Made by a program: the position numbers and the translations under genes | Shown here: positions 15,746 through 25,859 of the stretch, in pieces | How positions within the stretch are numbered: position 1 is the stretch's first letter | Layout of the letters: each line of letters opens with the position of its first letter | Assembly (NCBI GenBank): GCA_902363045.1 | Contig: CABIYX010000006.1 | Span: 56,394-120,393, forward strand | From: Clostridiales bacterium | GTDB lineage: Bacteria > Bacillota > Clostridia > Oscillospirales > Oscillospiraceae | Length of the DNA stretch: 64,000 nucleotides | Direction of reading: 5' to 3' | The notes under the pieces: model-generated | Told to the model about the DNA's origin: nothing | Database searches by the model: none | What the model saw: only the letters and a program-made list of their open reading frames with translations

Positions 15746-16485
15746 GCCTGTGGTATGAGATGACCCTGCCCATCGACTCCCGGGATGTGGACGGAAAGGG
15801 GGTCTGCAAGGCCTCGGCCCTGCTGGGACACCTCCAGGAGGCGGCCACCCAGGCCGCGGAGCATGGCGGCTTCTCACGGGAGGTCATCACCCGGGAGCAC
15901 GGGGCGTTCTGGATGCTCACCCGGGTGTGGTACCGCCTGGAGCGGCCCCTGCGGTGGGAGGAGGAGCTGACCATCCGCACCTGGCACCGGGGCGGACGGG
16001 CGGCCACCCTGTACCGGGACTACGACCTGTATGTGGGGCGGGAGCCGGTGGGGGAGTGCGTCTCCGCCTGGGTGCTGGCCCGGCAGTCGGACCGGCAGCT
16101 GCTGCGCCTGTCCGGCATCCGGGAGCTGGAAAACACCGGCGGGGGGGACCTGTGCAAGGACAGGAAGCTGTCCAAGCTGCGCCTTCCTGGGGACCTGCGG
16201 GAGGCGGACCGCCGCCGCACCCGGTACAGCGACACCGACATCAACGGCCATGTGAACAATACCCGGTACGCGGACTTCGCCTGCGACGCCCTGGAGATGG
16301 AGAAGCTGGAGAGGGGGGCCTTCCTCTCTCAGCTCCAGATCGGCTATCTGGCGGAGTGCCGCCCGGGGGAGGAGCTGTACCTGATGGCCGGACAGGAGGG
16401 GGAGACCCGCTTTGTCCGCGGTATGGACGAAGACGGCAAATCCCGCTTTGAAGCGGCCCTGATTTTCAGCAAAGAGCTTCCTTGA
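15742..16485 (+). CDS. Acyl-ACP thioesterase
   Basis: This 247-residue enzyme has two hot-dog folds (acyl-ACP thioesterase family). It hydrolyses acyl-ACP to release free fatty acids. The second half carries RYSDTDINGHVNNTRYADF, which contains the family's conserved Asp/Asn/His catalytic region. HGAFWMLTRVWYRLERP in the first half is also typical. It is translationally coupled to the upstream zinc-ribbon gene. The guaB promoter starts inside its final codons. Confidence 0.9.
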   Translation: MSLWYEMTLPIDSRDVDGKGVCKASALLGHLQEAATQAAEHGGFSREVITREHGAFWMLTRVWYRLERPLRWEEELTIRTWHRGGRAATLYRDYDLYVGREPVGECVSAWVLARQSDRQLLRLSGIRELENTGGGDLCKDRKLSKLRLPGDLREADRRRTRYSDTDINGHVNNTRYADFACDALEMEKLERGAFLSQLQIGYLAECRPGEELYLMAGQEGETRFVRGMDEDGKSRFEAALIFSKELP

Positions 16486-16511
16486 CAAAGGGGAGAGGAC
16501 CGGGGTAGAAT
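16482..16511 (+). promoter_or_regulatory. Promoter of guaB
   Basis: TTGACA (16482-16487) and TAGAAT (16506-16511) with 18-bp spacing overlap the end of the thioesterase gene. The leader of about 75 nt contains a short GC-rich hairpin (CCCGCGC region, 16555-16570); no riboswitch is recognised. Confidence 0.7.
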
Positions 16512-16590
16512 AAAATATCATATTTCATCATGTGATGTACTGTTTTACATGGGCCCGCGCCCGCGCGGGTGGAAGGAAAAGGAGTTGTAG

Positions 16591-18069
<1,479 letters not shown>

Positions 18070-18082
18070 GGTGAGACCTGAT

Positions 18083-18127
18083 TCCGCCGCCCGCAGGCGG
18101 CGGAGCTCCTTGCAGGAGGACTTTTTT
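18083..18127 (+). terminator. Terminator of guaB (dispersed repeat type)
   Basis: A perfect stem TCCGCCGCC/GGCGGCGGA (18083-18104) is followed by the mini-hairpin CTCCT-TGC-AGGAG and a T6 run, ending TTTTTTGACAAGC. The second hairpin and tail recur at 44870-44898, and the tail alone at 28981-28995. Confidence 0.85.
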
Positions 18128-18138
18128 GACAAGCATGG

Positions 18139-18172
18139 ACTGGCCGCCGCACTCGAAGGTGCGGCGGCCAGT
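18139..18172. terminator. Second hairpin between convergent guaB and the kinase gene
   Basis: A 14-bp perfect stem (18139-18152 with 18159-18172) has a TCGAAG loop, followed by TCTTT on the plus strand. It separates the convergent transcripts. Confidence 0.65.
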
Positions 18173-18189
18173 CTCTTTCGCCGGCTGTT

Positions 18190-19977
18190 TTAATTCCGGA
18201 GCTCCGACTGCACAGTGAACTGCACCCCATCCTCCACGTTTTCCGCGGCGATGGTGAGGCGGTTCAGTGCGAAGATCTTCCGCGCGATGGCCAGGCCCAT
18301 GCCGCTGCCTGTGCGGTCCCTGGACCTGTCCCCCCGGTAGAATGGCTCGAACAGCCGGGGGAGCTCTGTTTCCGGGATGGGTCCGGCGTGATTCCAGATG
18401 GTGAACACCGGGGCGCGGGGCGACTGCTCCAGCCGGATCCGCACCTGCCCGCCGGGGGTGCAGTACCGGGCCGCGTTGGACAGCAGATTGCCATAGGCCC
18501 GTTCCAGCAGCACCCGGTCTCCGGAGATGGTGCAGCCCTCCTGAAGCCTGATTCGCACCGTCAGCCCGTCAAAGAGCGGGGCCGTCTGCTCCAGCAGTGT
18601 CCGGATCAGTCCGGTGAGGTCCACCTGTTCCATCCGGGACAGCTGCTCCATCCGCTCCAGCCGGGTCTGCTCCAGCAGCTCCAGCACTAATCTGTCCATC
18701 CGGTCGATCTGCTCCTCCATCAGGGCCAGATACTTTTCACGTTCTCCAATACCATGCTCCAGTCCCTCGGCGTATCCCCGCATGAGGGCCAGGGGCGTCT
18801 TCAGCTCGTGGGAGGCGGCGCTCACAAAGTCCTGCCTCCGCTGCTCCAGTGCCCGCTCGTCATCCCAGCGGGCTTGCAGCTCCGCAGCCATCCGCCGCAG
18901 GTCCCGGTTCAGATCGCCGATCTCGTCCCGGCGGCGGACGCCGCCCTCCAGCCCCTGGAAGTCCAGCCGTGCCACCCGGCCGAAGTCCGCCTTGGTCTTT
19001 TCCAGGGGGCACACCACGATTTTTCGGATGACCCAGGCAAACAGCAGGCCCAGTACCGGCGCCAGGACCAGAAGGCGGAGCAGGACGCCCAGATGCTCCC
19101 GCAGAGCGCTCTTCAGCGGTGTGGAGATCAAAAATACCTCCACAGAGAAGCTGAGGTCAGGCTCTTCTTCGTTGTACTGGGAGGCGAAGCCGGAGGAATA
19201 GCTCTTCAGGATCGAGCTTTTCCGCTCATACAGCGGATGGGCGATGGTCAAACCGTGGACATGACAGCGCACGGCGTTCATCATCTCCATACGCGTGCGG
19301 TCGAGGAGATGGGGGCTGAAAGAATAGGAGTTCTCCTCCAGCGGCTCGCCGCTCTCGCCGAGGAAGTAGGCGTCCTGGCCGCCTGTTCGGTGATTGGTGA
19401 AGCTTGTATCCCCGATGGTGATGGTATCCGCCCAAAAAAAGCGGTGTCTCAGATCCGCGTGCCCCACCGCCCGGATGGGGGCCGCTCCGCCGCCGCGGTT
19501 GACCAGCTCCGAGATCGCATAGAGATCGTCGGGGGAGTAATTCTCCAGAAAAATCAGATATTGGTCGTTCCACGGCTCTCCCTCCGGGGCGCCCTGGACC
19601 TGAATGCCAAGAAAGGTCTCCGCCCAGACCGTCCGGCTGTCATAGTCCGCGCTGATGGGCCGGATGACCGTGTACTGGGAATAGCGGCTGGGCCAGCTGC
19701 TGTTTTCCTCGGGAAACAGCACTTCGCTGCGCCGCTGTCCGGCCTCCTCGATCCAATGGTCCCCCTGGTCGAGGCGGTAGTAGTATCCAATCGTATCAAC
19801 GCCGCCATACTGCATGACCATATCCGCACGGCGCTGGGCCTCGTCATCCTGCGCCTCCATGATCTCCTCCGCCGTACTCATCACCAGAACCGCGCCCACC
19901 GCCGTCCACATGAGGAGCATCATCAGAATGGAGCACAGGGTCAGCTTCCAGGACAGGGGAAAGCGAACATTTCTCAT
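18190..19977 (-). CDS. Two-component sensor histidine kinase
   Basis: This membrane sensor has 595 residues from ATG 19977, which overlaps the regulator stop (ATGA). Membrane segment 1 is at about 10-32, followed by an external sensor region of about 240 residues with no recognised fold. Membrane segment 2 is at about 280-300, then HAMP, HisKA with SHELKTPLALMRGY (His about 390), the N-box NLLSNAARY (about 497) and the G-box GSGMGLAIARKIF. The frame stays open upstream, but that part is a shadow of the regulator gene. The signal is unknown; it partners the adjacent regulator. Confidence 0.93.
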   Translation of the reverse strand: MRNVRFPLSWKLTLCSILMMLLMWTAVGAVLVMSTAEEIMEAQDDEAQRRADMVMQYGGVDTIGYYYRLDQGDHWIEEAGQRRSEVLFPEENSSWPSRYSQYTVIRPISADYDSRTVWAETFLGIQVQGAPEGEPWNDQYLIFLENYSPDDLYAISELVNRGGGAAPIRAVGHADLRHRFFWADTITIGDTSFTNHRTGGQDAYFLGESGEPLEENSYSFSPHLLDRTRMEMMNAVRCHVHGLTIAHPLYERKSSILKSYSSGFASQYNEEEPDLSFSVEVFLISTPLKSALREHLGVLLRLLVLAPVLGLLFAWVIRKIVVCPLEKTKADFGRVARLDFQGLEGGVRRRDEIGDLNRDLRRMAAELQARWDDERALEQRRQDFVSAASHELKTPLALMRGYAEGLEHGIGEREKYLALMEEQIDRMDRLVLELLEQTRLERMEQLSRMEQVDLTGLIRTLLEQTAPLFDGLTVRIRLQEGCTISGDRVLLERAYGNLLSNAARYCTPGGQVRIRLEQSPRAPVFTIWNHAGPIPETELPRLFEPFYRGDRSRDRTGSGMGLAIARKIFALNRLTIAAENVEDGVQFTVQSELRN

Positions 19978-20660
19978 CTCCGCCCCTCCGTTCCACCCAG
20001 GCGGTAGCCCGCCCCGTAAACCGATTTGATGTGCTGGGCGGCGGTGCCCAGCTTTTGCCGCAGGGCGGCCACATGGCGGTCCACCATCCGCTCGTCCCCG
20101 CTGAAGTCCAGGCTCCACACCTTCTGGATCAGGGTGTCCCGGCTGACCGTCCGCCCCTGCTCCCGGAGCAGGATCTCCAGGATCTGAAGCTCCTTGGGCC
20201 GCAGGTGGATGGGCTGTCCATCCACGGTGACCTCCCGCAGGGCGGTGTCCAGAAGGATGCTGCCATAGGCCAGCTGCCCCGCCCCCAGAGACTGTCCCCG
20301 GCTGCGCCGGAGAATGGCCTGGGCTTTGGCCACCAGGACCGGGAAGGAGAAGGGCTTGGTGATATAGTCGTCCGCGCCTGCGCGGAAGCCCGCCAGGGCG
20401 TTTTCCTCCTGGCTCAGGGCGGTGATGAACAGAATGGGGACCGAGCTGTCCTCCCGCACCTGGCAGCACACCTCCAGACCGGAGAAGTGGGGCATCATCA
20501 CGTCCAGAATGAGCAGGTCAAAGGATTGCTCCGCCACGGCGGCCAGGGCCTGTTCCCCGTCGGAGACAGACAGGACCTCCAGCCCTGCCGCATGGAAAAA
20601 GTCCAGGATCAGGGCGGACAGAGCCCGGTCATCCTCCGCCAGCAGAATATTGGCTGCCAC
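19974..20660 (-). CDS. OmpR-family response regulator
   Basis: The start is GTG 20660 with AGGAGG 8 nt upstream, giving 228 residues (MAANILLAEDDRA). The receiver domain has the acidic pair EDD, the phospho-acceptor Asp in LLILDVMMP, and Lys in YITKPF. The winged-helix domain (about 130-225) ends SVYGAGYRLGG. It is the first gene of the regulator-kinase operon. Upstream on the minus strand, TGCTATGAT (-10 at 20691-20686) resembles an extended -10 promoter. Confidence 0.93.
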   Translation of the reverse strand: MAANILLAEDDRALSALILDFFHAAGLEVLSVSDGEQALAAVAEQSFDLLILDVMMPHFSGLEVCCQVREDSSVPILFITALSQEENALAGFRAGADDYITKPFSFPVLVAKAQAILRRSRGQSLGAGQLAYGSILLDTALREVTVDGQPIHLRPKELQILEILLREQGRTVSRDTLIQKVWSLDFSGDERMVDRHVAALRQKLGTAAQHIKSVYGAGYRLGGTEGRR

Positions 20661-20727
20661 TGGACCCACCTCCTTTTCTGGATTTATCATAGCAGAACAT
20701 TGTCCAAAAATCATCCATGTCACAATA

Positions 20728-20758
20728 TTTTGCCCGGGACTTTTCATCCCGGGTAAAA
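20728..20758. promoter_or_regulatory. Inverted repeat between the divergent regulator and addB genes
   Basis: TTTTGCCCGGGA (20728-20739) and TCCCGGGTAAAA (20747-20758) match at 11 of 12 positions around a 7-bp spacer. It lies upstream of both divergent genes and may be an operator, possibly for the response regulator itself. Confidence 0.45.
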
Positions 20759-20801
20759 TGTGGTACGATAACACCAAATGCAAACCGGGAGGAGGGACAC
20801 G

Positions 20802-23800
20802 ATGCTGAAGCTGATATTAGGCCGGTCTGGGACCGGAAAGACCACTGCGGTGCTTTCCCGCCTGACCGAGGCGGGGCAGAGGCGGAAGCAGGTGCTCATC
20901 GTGCCGGAGCAGCAGTCCCACGAGGCGGAGCGGGCCCTGTGCCGGGCGGGTGGGGACCGGGTCTCCCTGTACGCCGAGGTGCTGTCCTTCAGCCGGCTGG
21001 CCAACCGGGTGTTTCTGGCCGCGGGCGGGATGGGGGAGCCGGAGCTGGACGCCGGCGGCCGGCTGCTGCTGATGCACCAGGCGGTGAAGGCGGTGTCCGA
21101 CCGGCTGACGGTCTACGCCCGCCCGTCCCGCAGGCCCGCGTTTCTGGAGAGCCTGCTGGCCACGGCGGACGAGCTGAAGAGCAGCTGCGTCCAGCCGGAG
21201 CTGCTGCTCCAGGCGGGGCGCGAGCTCCCCGGCCCGGAGGGGGAGAAGCTGCGGGACCTGGGGCTGATCTGCGGGACCTATCAGGCCATGACCGCCCGGA
21301 CGGCCCTGGATCCCCGGGACCGGCTGACCCGGACGGCGGAGAAGCTGAAGGAGCACCCATGGGCCCGGGGAATGGACCTGTGGCTGGACGGCTTCACCGA
21401 CTTCACCCCCCAGCAGCGGGAGGTGCTGCGCCCCCTGCTGCGCCAGGCGGACAGCCTCACGGTCACCCTCACCTGCGACCATCTGGAGGAGGACGAGGGG
21501 GGCGCGGGGATCTTTTCTCCCGCCCGCCGCACGGCGGCCGGACTGCTCCGGCTGGCGGCCCAGGAGGGGATACCCTGTGAAGTAGAACACCTTGTCCCAG
21601 ATTGGAATAAGCGGTGCGAGCCCCTCCGGCAGGTGGAGCAGCGGCTGTTTGCCCAGGGGGAGGCGGAGCCGGTCTCCTGTCAGGGGCGGGTGGAGCTGCT
21701 GGGGGCGCTGACCCCCCGGTCGGAGGTGGAGCAGGCGGCCGCCGCGATCCGCCGCCTGCTGCGGACCCAGGGCCTGCGCTGCCGGGACATCGGGGTGACG
21801 GCCCGGGACCTGTCCGTCTATCAGCCGCTGATCGAGGCCATCTTCCCCCGCTATCAGATCCCGGTGTTCACCTCCGCCATGACGGACATTTTGGAAAAGC
21901 CCATCCTCACCCTGGTGACGGCGGCGCTGGACACGGTGGCCAACGGCTACCGCTATGACGATGTGTTCCGCTATCTCAAGACCGGCCTCACCGACCTGCC
22001 GGAGGAGGACCGGGATCTGCTGGAGAACTATGTGCTGAAATGGAACCTCCGGGGGAGCCAGTGGACACAGAAAAAGCCCTGGGCCATGCCGCCCAAGGGG
22101 TACGGGGCCGCCATCACAGAGGAGGACCGGGCGCTGTTGGAGCGGCTGGACCGGGCCCGCCGCCAGGTGGCGGAGCCGCTGGAGCTTTTGCGGAAAAATC
22201 AGAACCACACCGGGGTGGGGCAGGCAATATGCCTTTACAGCTTTATGGAGGCCATCGGCCTGCCCCAGCGGCTGGAGGACCGGGTGGCCGAGCTGCACCG
22301 CCGGGACCAGCCCGCCCTGGCGGAGGAGTACCGGCAGCTGTGGGAGATCCTGTGCGGGGGTCTGGAGCAGTGCGCCGCCCTTCTGGGGGAGACCCCCATG
22401 GAGCTGGAGGAGTTCTCCGGCCTGTTCCGGCTGGTGCTCTCCCAGTACGACGTGGGCACCATCCCGGTGTCCCTGGACCGGGTGACGGTGGGGGAGACCA
22501 CCCGGGAGACGGGCCATCCGGTAAAGGTGCTCTTCCTGCTGGGGGCGGACGACGTCTCCATCCCCAAGGCGGGCAGCGCCCCGGGGCTGCTGTCCGACGA
22601 GGACCGGTCCCTTCTGGCGGGCTACGGCCTGGAGCTGGCCCAGTCCGCCCAGGAGCTGCTCTACCGGGAGATGACCACGGTGTACCTCACCTGCGCCCGG
22701 CCGTCGGAGCGGCTGGTGGTCAGCTGGCCCAGCCAGAGCGCCGCCGGGGAGGAGCGCCGCCCCAGCTTTCTGGTGGAGCGGCTGCGGCGGCTGTTCACCG
22801 ACCTGCGGGTGACGCGGGAGGAGGACTCCGGCGGGGCGTTCCGGCTGGAGGCCCCTCTGCCCGCCCTGGAGCAGGCGGGGCGGAGCCCGGCGGCCCGGCG
22901 GGCCCTGGCCGCCCTGCCGGAGTACGCCCCCATGGTGGAGCGGCTGGACCGGGCGGCGGGCTGGAGCCGGGGCCGGCTGTCCCGTTTGGCGGTGGACCGG
23001 CTGTACGGGCGGCGGGTGTCCATGTCGGCCTCCCGGATGGACAAGTACAAGTCCTGCCATTTTTCCTATTTCATGCGCTATGGCCTCCAGGCGGAGCCGC
23101 GCAAGCCAGCAGGCTTTACAGCGCCGGAGTACGGGACCTTTGTTCATTACGTTTTGGAGCACGTCCTCCGGGACGAGATGTTCCAGCAGACCGTTCTGCC
23201 CGGCTTTTCCGACCCGGTGGCCGGGGCGGAGGGACGCCGCCGCCTGCGGGAGCTGACCCGGGCCGCGGTGGACCGCTATGTGGCGGAGGAGCTGGGCGGG
23301 CTGGAGCAGCAGACGGAGCGCTTCCGCTATCTGTTCCGCCGGCTGCTCCGGTCGGTGCAGGCGGTGGTGGACAACGTGGCGGAGGAGCTGGCCGCCTCCC
23401 AGTTCCGCCCCATCTCCTTCGAGCTGGGCTTCGGCTCCGGTCAGGACCTGCCCCCGGTGGAGCTCTCCGTGGACGGGGTGACCATCAGTGTCACCGGCTT
23501 TGTGGACCGGGTGGACGGCTGGGTCCACGACGGGCGGCTCTATCTGCGGGTGGTGGACTATAAGACGGGGAAGAAGTCCTTCGACCTGACGGAGGTGTGG
23601 AACGGGCTGGGCCTTCAGATGCTGCTCTACCTGTTTGCCCTGGAGGCCCGGGGGCCGGACTACTACGGACAGCCGGTGGAGGGGGCCGGGGTGCTCTACC
23701 TCCCCGCCCGGGACGCGGTGGTCAAGGGGAGCCGCGCCATGACCGACGAGGCGTGGCGGAAGCAGCTGGACCGGGAGCTGACCCGCAGCGGCCTGGTGCT

Positions 23801-24176
23801 GGACGAGCCGGCGGTGCTCTCCGCCATGGAGGAGCCGGGGGAGCAGGGCTACCGCTTCCTGCCCCTGAAGGTGTCCAAATCCACCGGGGCCATCTCCGGG
23901 GAGGCCCTGGCCTCGGCGGAGCGGCTGGGTAAGCTGGGGAGCCACCTCCAGCGGACGCTGGAGGAGATCTGCCGGGAGCTGGCGGAGGGGAACATCGCCG
24001 CCGACCCCTTCTGGCGGGGACCGGAGAAAAACGCCTGCCGCTTCTGCGACTACGCCGCCGCCTGCCTCTTTGAGGAGGGCCGGGGGGGCGACTGCCGCCG
24101 CTGGCTGCCCAGCGTGAAGAGCCGGGATTTCTGGAAGCAGCTGGAGGAGGAGACAGACGGGGAGGACGGCGCATGA
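20802..24176 (+). CDS. addB: ATP-dependent helicase/nuclease subunit B
   Basis: AddB is the partner of AddA in double-strand break resection. The 1124-residue protein starts with the P-loop GRSGTGKTT. The C-terminal RecB-type nuclease domain includes VVDYKTGKKSFDL. Cys residues for the Fe-S cluster are in YKSCHFSYF (about residue 755) and in CRFCDYAAAC near the end. The start at 20802 follows GGGAGGAGGGACACG. The usual neighbour addA is absent from this window. The stop overlaps the next gene (ATGA at 24173). Confidence 0.93.
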   Translation: MLKLILGRSGTGKTTAVLSRLTEAGQRRKQVLIVPEQQSHEAERALCRAGGDRVSLYAEVLSFSRLANRVFLAAGGMGEPELDAGGRLLLMHQAVKAVSDRLTVYARPSRRPAFLESLLATADELKSSCVQPELLLQAGRELPGPEGEKLRDLGLICGTYQAMTARTALDPRDRLTRTAEKLKEHPWARGMDLWLDGFTDFTPQQREVLRPLLRQADSLTVTLTCDHLEEDEGGAGIFSPARRTAAGLLRLAAQEGIPCEVEHLVPDWNKRCEPLRQVEQRLFAQGEAEPVSCQGRVELLGALTPRSEVEQAAAAIRRLLRTQGLRCRDIGVTARDLSVYQPLIEAIFPRYQIPVFTSAMTDILEKPILTLVTAALDTVANGYRYDDVFRYLKTGLTDLPEEDRDLLENYVLKWNLRGSQWTQKKPWAMPPKGYGAAITEEDRALLERLDRARRQVAEPLELLRKNQNHTGVGQAICLYSFMEAIGLPQRLEDRVAELHRRDQPALAEEYRQLWEILCGGLEQCAALLGETPMELEEFSGLFRLVLSQYDVGTIPVSLDRVTVGETTRETGHPVKVLFLLGADDVSIPKAGSAPGLLSDEDRSLLAGYGLELAQSAQELLYREMTTVYLTCARPSERLVVSWPSQSAAGEERRPSFLVERLRRLFTDLRVTREEDSGGAFRLEAPLPALEQAGRSPAARRALAALPEYAPMVERLDRAAGWSRGRLSRLAVDRLYGRRVSMSASRMDKYKSCHFSYFMRYGLQAEPRKPAGFTAPEYGTFVHYVLEHVLRDEMFQQTVLPGFSDPVAGAEGRRRLRELTRAAVDRYVAEELGGLEQQTERFRYLFRRLLRSVQAVVDNVAEELAASQFRPISFELGFGSGQDLPPVELSVDGVTISVTGFVDRVDGWVHDGRLYLRVVDYKTGKKSFDLTEVWNGLGLQMLLYLFALEARGPDYYGQPVEGAGVLYLPARDAVVKGSRAMTDEAWRKQLDRELTRSGLVLDEPAVLSAMEEPGEQGYRFLPLKVSKSTGAISGEALASAERLGKLGSHLQRTLEEICRELAEGNIAADPFWRGPEKNACRFCDYAAACLFEEGRGGDCRRWLPSVKSRDFWKQLEEETDGEDGA

Positions 24177-25390
24177 TGGACCGGGTGTACAAGCTGGAGA
24201 TCTTTCTGCCTCCGAGCCACTTTGAGGCGGTGCGGCAGGCCCTGTGGGCGGTGGACGCGGGCCACATCGGGGCCTATGACCGCTGCCTGTCCTGGAGCCG
24301 GGCGGAGAGCTGCTGGCGGCCCCTGGAGGGGACGGACCCCTTCCTTGGGACGCCGGGGGAGCTGTGCCGGGCGGAGGAGTGGAAGGTGGAGGTCTGCTGC
24401 CGGGAGGACCGGCTGGCGGAGACCCTGGCCGCCGTGCGGGCGGCCCACCCCTATGAGGAGCCGGTGATCAATGTGATCCCCCTGGCCGCCACCGGCCTGG
24501 AGGAGAAAAAACAGGGCGGGACGCCCGCGGCGTCCCGGACAAGGAGTGAGATCGCTATGGACGACAACAAAAATATTCTCATCATCAACGATATGCCGGG
24601 CTATGGCAAGGTGGCCACGGCGGCTATGCTGCCCATCCTATCCAATATGGGGCACAGTGTGTACAACCTGCCCACCGCCCTGGTGTCCAACACGCTGGAC
24701 TATGGGACCTTCAGCATCCTGGATACCACCGACTACATGGTGCGGGCCATCGACGCCTGGAAGAAGCTGGGCTTCTCCTTTGACTGCATCACCACGGGCT
24801 TTCTGGCCTCGGCGGAGCAGGTGGACATCATCCGGGAGTTCATCGCCAGCCAGAAGAAGGAGGGCCTTCTGGTGATGACCGACCCCATCATGGGGGACGA
24901 CGGAAAGCTCTATAACGGGGTGACGGAGGAGACGGTGGAGAATATGCGCCGGCTCATCGGGGTGGCGGACGTGATCGTCCCCAACCTGACGGAGGCGGAG
25001 TTCCTCACTGGGAAGTACCTGGGGCGGGAGTCCCTCGCCGCCGGGGAGGCCCGGGAGCTGGTGGACGGCCTGCTGGCCTTCGGCCCCCGTTCGGTGGTGG
25101 TGACCAGCGGCGTGGAGGAGGAGACCGGCAGCCATGTGGTCTGGGGCTATAACCGGGAGACCGGGGCCCACTTCACCATCCCATACCAGTTCATCCGGGT
25201 CCACTTCCCGGGAACGGGGGATATGTTCTCCGCCGTGCTGGTGGGGGAGCTGCTGGCCGGCCGGGGTCTGGAGGCGGCGGCGCGCCGGGCCATGGATGTG
25301 CTGGAGACCCTGATCCGGTTGGAGCGGGACGAGGCGGAGAAAAACAAGGGCATCCGCATCGAGAAGTACCTCAGCGTGCTGAACCAGTGA
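24173..25390 (+). CDS. YqfO/NIF3 C-terminal-like domain fused in frame to pyridoxamine kinase
   Basis: This is one uninterrupted 405-codon frame. Residues 1-107 match the PII/CutA-like insert domain of YqfO/NIF3 proteins (GHIGAYDRC, WRPLEGTDPFLG, AHPYEEP). Residues 108-128 are a linker. Residues 129-405 are a PdxK/PdxY-type kinase (INDMPGYGKVATAAM, LVMTDPIMGDDG, VPNLTEAEF, PGTGDMF with the catalytic Asp) that phosphorylates B6 vitamers. An AAGGAG site 10 nt before ATG 24557 could also give a free 277-residue kinase. Whether a fusion, a free kinase or both are made is unknown. The start overlaps the addB stop. Confidence 0.85.
   Translation: MMDRVYKLEIFLPPSHFEAVRQALWAVDAGHIGAYDRCLSWSRAESCWRPLEGTDPFLGTPGELCRAEEWKVEVCCREDRLAETLAAVRAAHPYEEPVINVIPLAATGLEEKKQGGTPAASRTRSEIAMDDNKNILIINDMPGYGKVATAAMLPILSNMGHSVYNLPTALVSNTLDYGTFSILDTTDYMVRAIDAWKKLGFSFDCITTGFLASAEQVDIIREFIASQKKEGLLVMTDPIMGDDGKLYNGVTEETVENMRRLIGVADVIVPNLTEAEFLTGKYLGRESLAAGEARELVDGLLAFGPRSVVVTSGVEEETGSHVVWGYNRETGAHFTIPYQFIRVHFPGTGDMFSAVLVGELLAGRGLEAAARRAMDVLETLIRLERDEAEKNKGIRIEKYLSVLNQ
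24541..24559 (+). promoter_or_regulatory. Internal ribosome site for a free pyridoxamine kinase
   Basis: AAGGAG (24541-24546) is followed by ATG at 24557 in frame with the upstream domain. The kinase homology starts right here (MDDNKNILIINDMPG), as expected if two formerly separate genes lost the intervening stop. Confidence 0.6.
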
Positions 25391-25404
25391 CGGGGTGAGG
25401 GCGT

Positions 25405-25818
25405 ATGTGGGCAGGGTTCGCGCTGCTGTCGGCGCTGTTCGCCGCGCTGACCTCTATTCTGGCCAAGCTGGGGATGGAGGGGATCAACTCCAACCTGGCC
25501 ACGGCCATCCGCACGGCGGTGGTCCTGGTGATGGCCTGGGGGATCGTCTTTCTCACGGGGAAGCACCACGGCATCGGGGACATCGGGGGCCGCAGCTGGA
25601 TTTTTTTGATCCTGTCCGGGGTGGCCACCGGCCTGTCCTGGCTGTGCTACTACCGGGCGCTCCAGCTGGGGGACGCCAGCCGGGTGGTCCCCATCGACAA
25701 GTTCAGTGTGGTCATCTCCATGGTGCTGGCCTTTGTGGTGCTGAAGGAGGCGGTGACCGTCAAGACCGTGGTGGGCGGGCTGCTGATCACCGCGGGGACC
25801 CTGGTGCTGATCCTGTGA
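25405..25818 (+). CDS. Half-size EamA-family membrane protein
   Basis: This 137-residue protein has about four or five hydrophobic segments and matches one EamA repeat of DMT transporters (YYRALQLGDASRVVPIDK near the middle). Full-size members have two repeats. Half-size members are known to pair as dimers, so it need not be broken. GGTGAGG precedes the ATG. It follows the kinase gene by 14 bp in the same operon. The substrate is unknown. Confidence 0.85.
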   Translation: MWAGFALLSALFAALTSILAKLGMEGINSNLATAIRTAVVLVMAWGIVFLTGKHHGIGDIGGRSWIFLILSGVATGLSWLCYYRALQLGDASRVVPIDKFSVVISMVLAFVVLKEAVTVKTVVGGLLITAGTLVLIL

Positions 25819-25859
25819 CCGGGTCCGTCCCTGAAATCAAACGCATAGGAGGAATGTAG

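Noticed and set aside
19978..20469. N-terminal extension of the histidine kinase frame
   Set aside because: It runs through the response regulator gene in another frame. The kinase starts at 19977 with an ATGA overlap.
20817..23945. 1042-codon open frame opposite addB
   Set aside because: It is a high-GC shadow on the reverse strand. Its composition is Gly/Pro/His/Gln-rich and it has no domain, while the plus-strand frame is a clear AddB.
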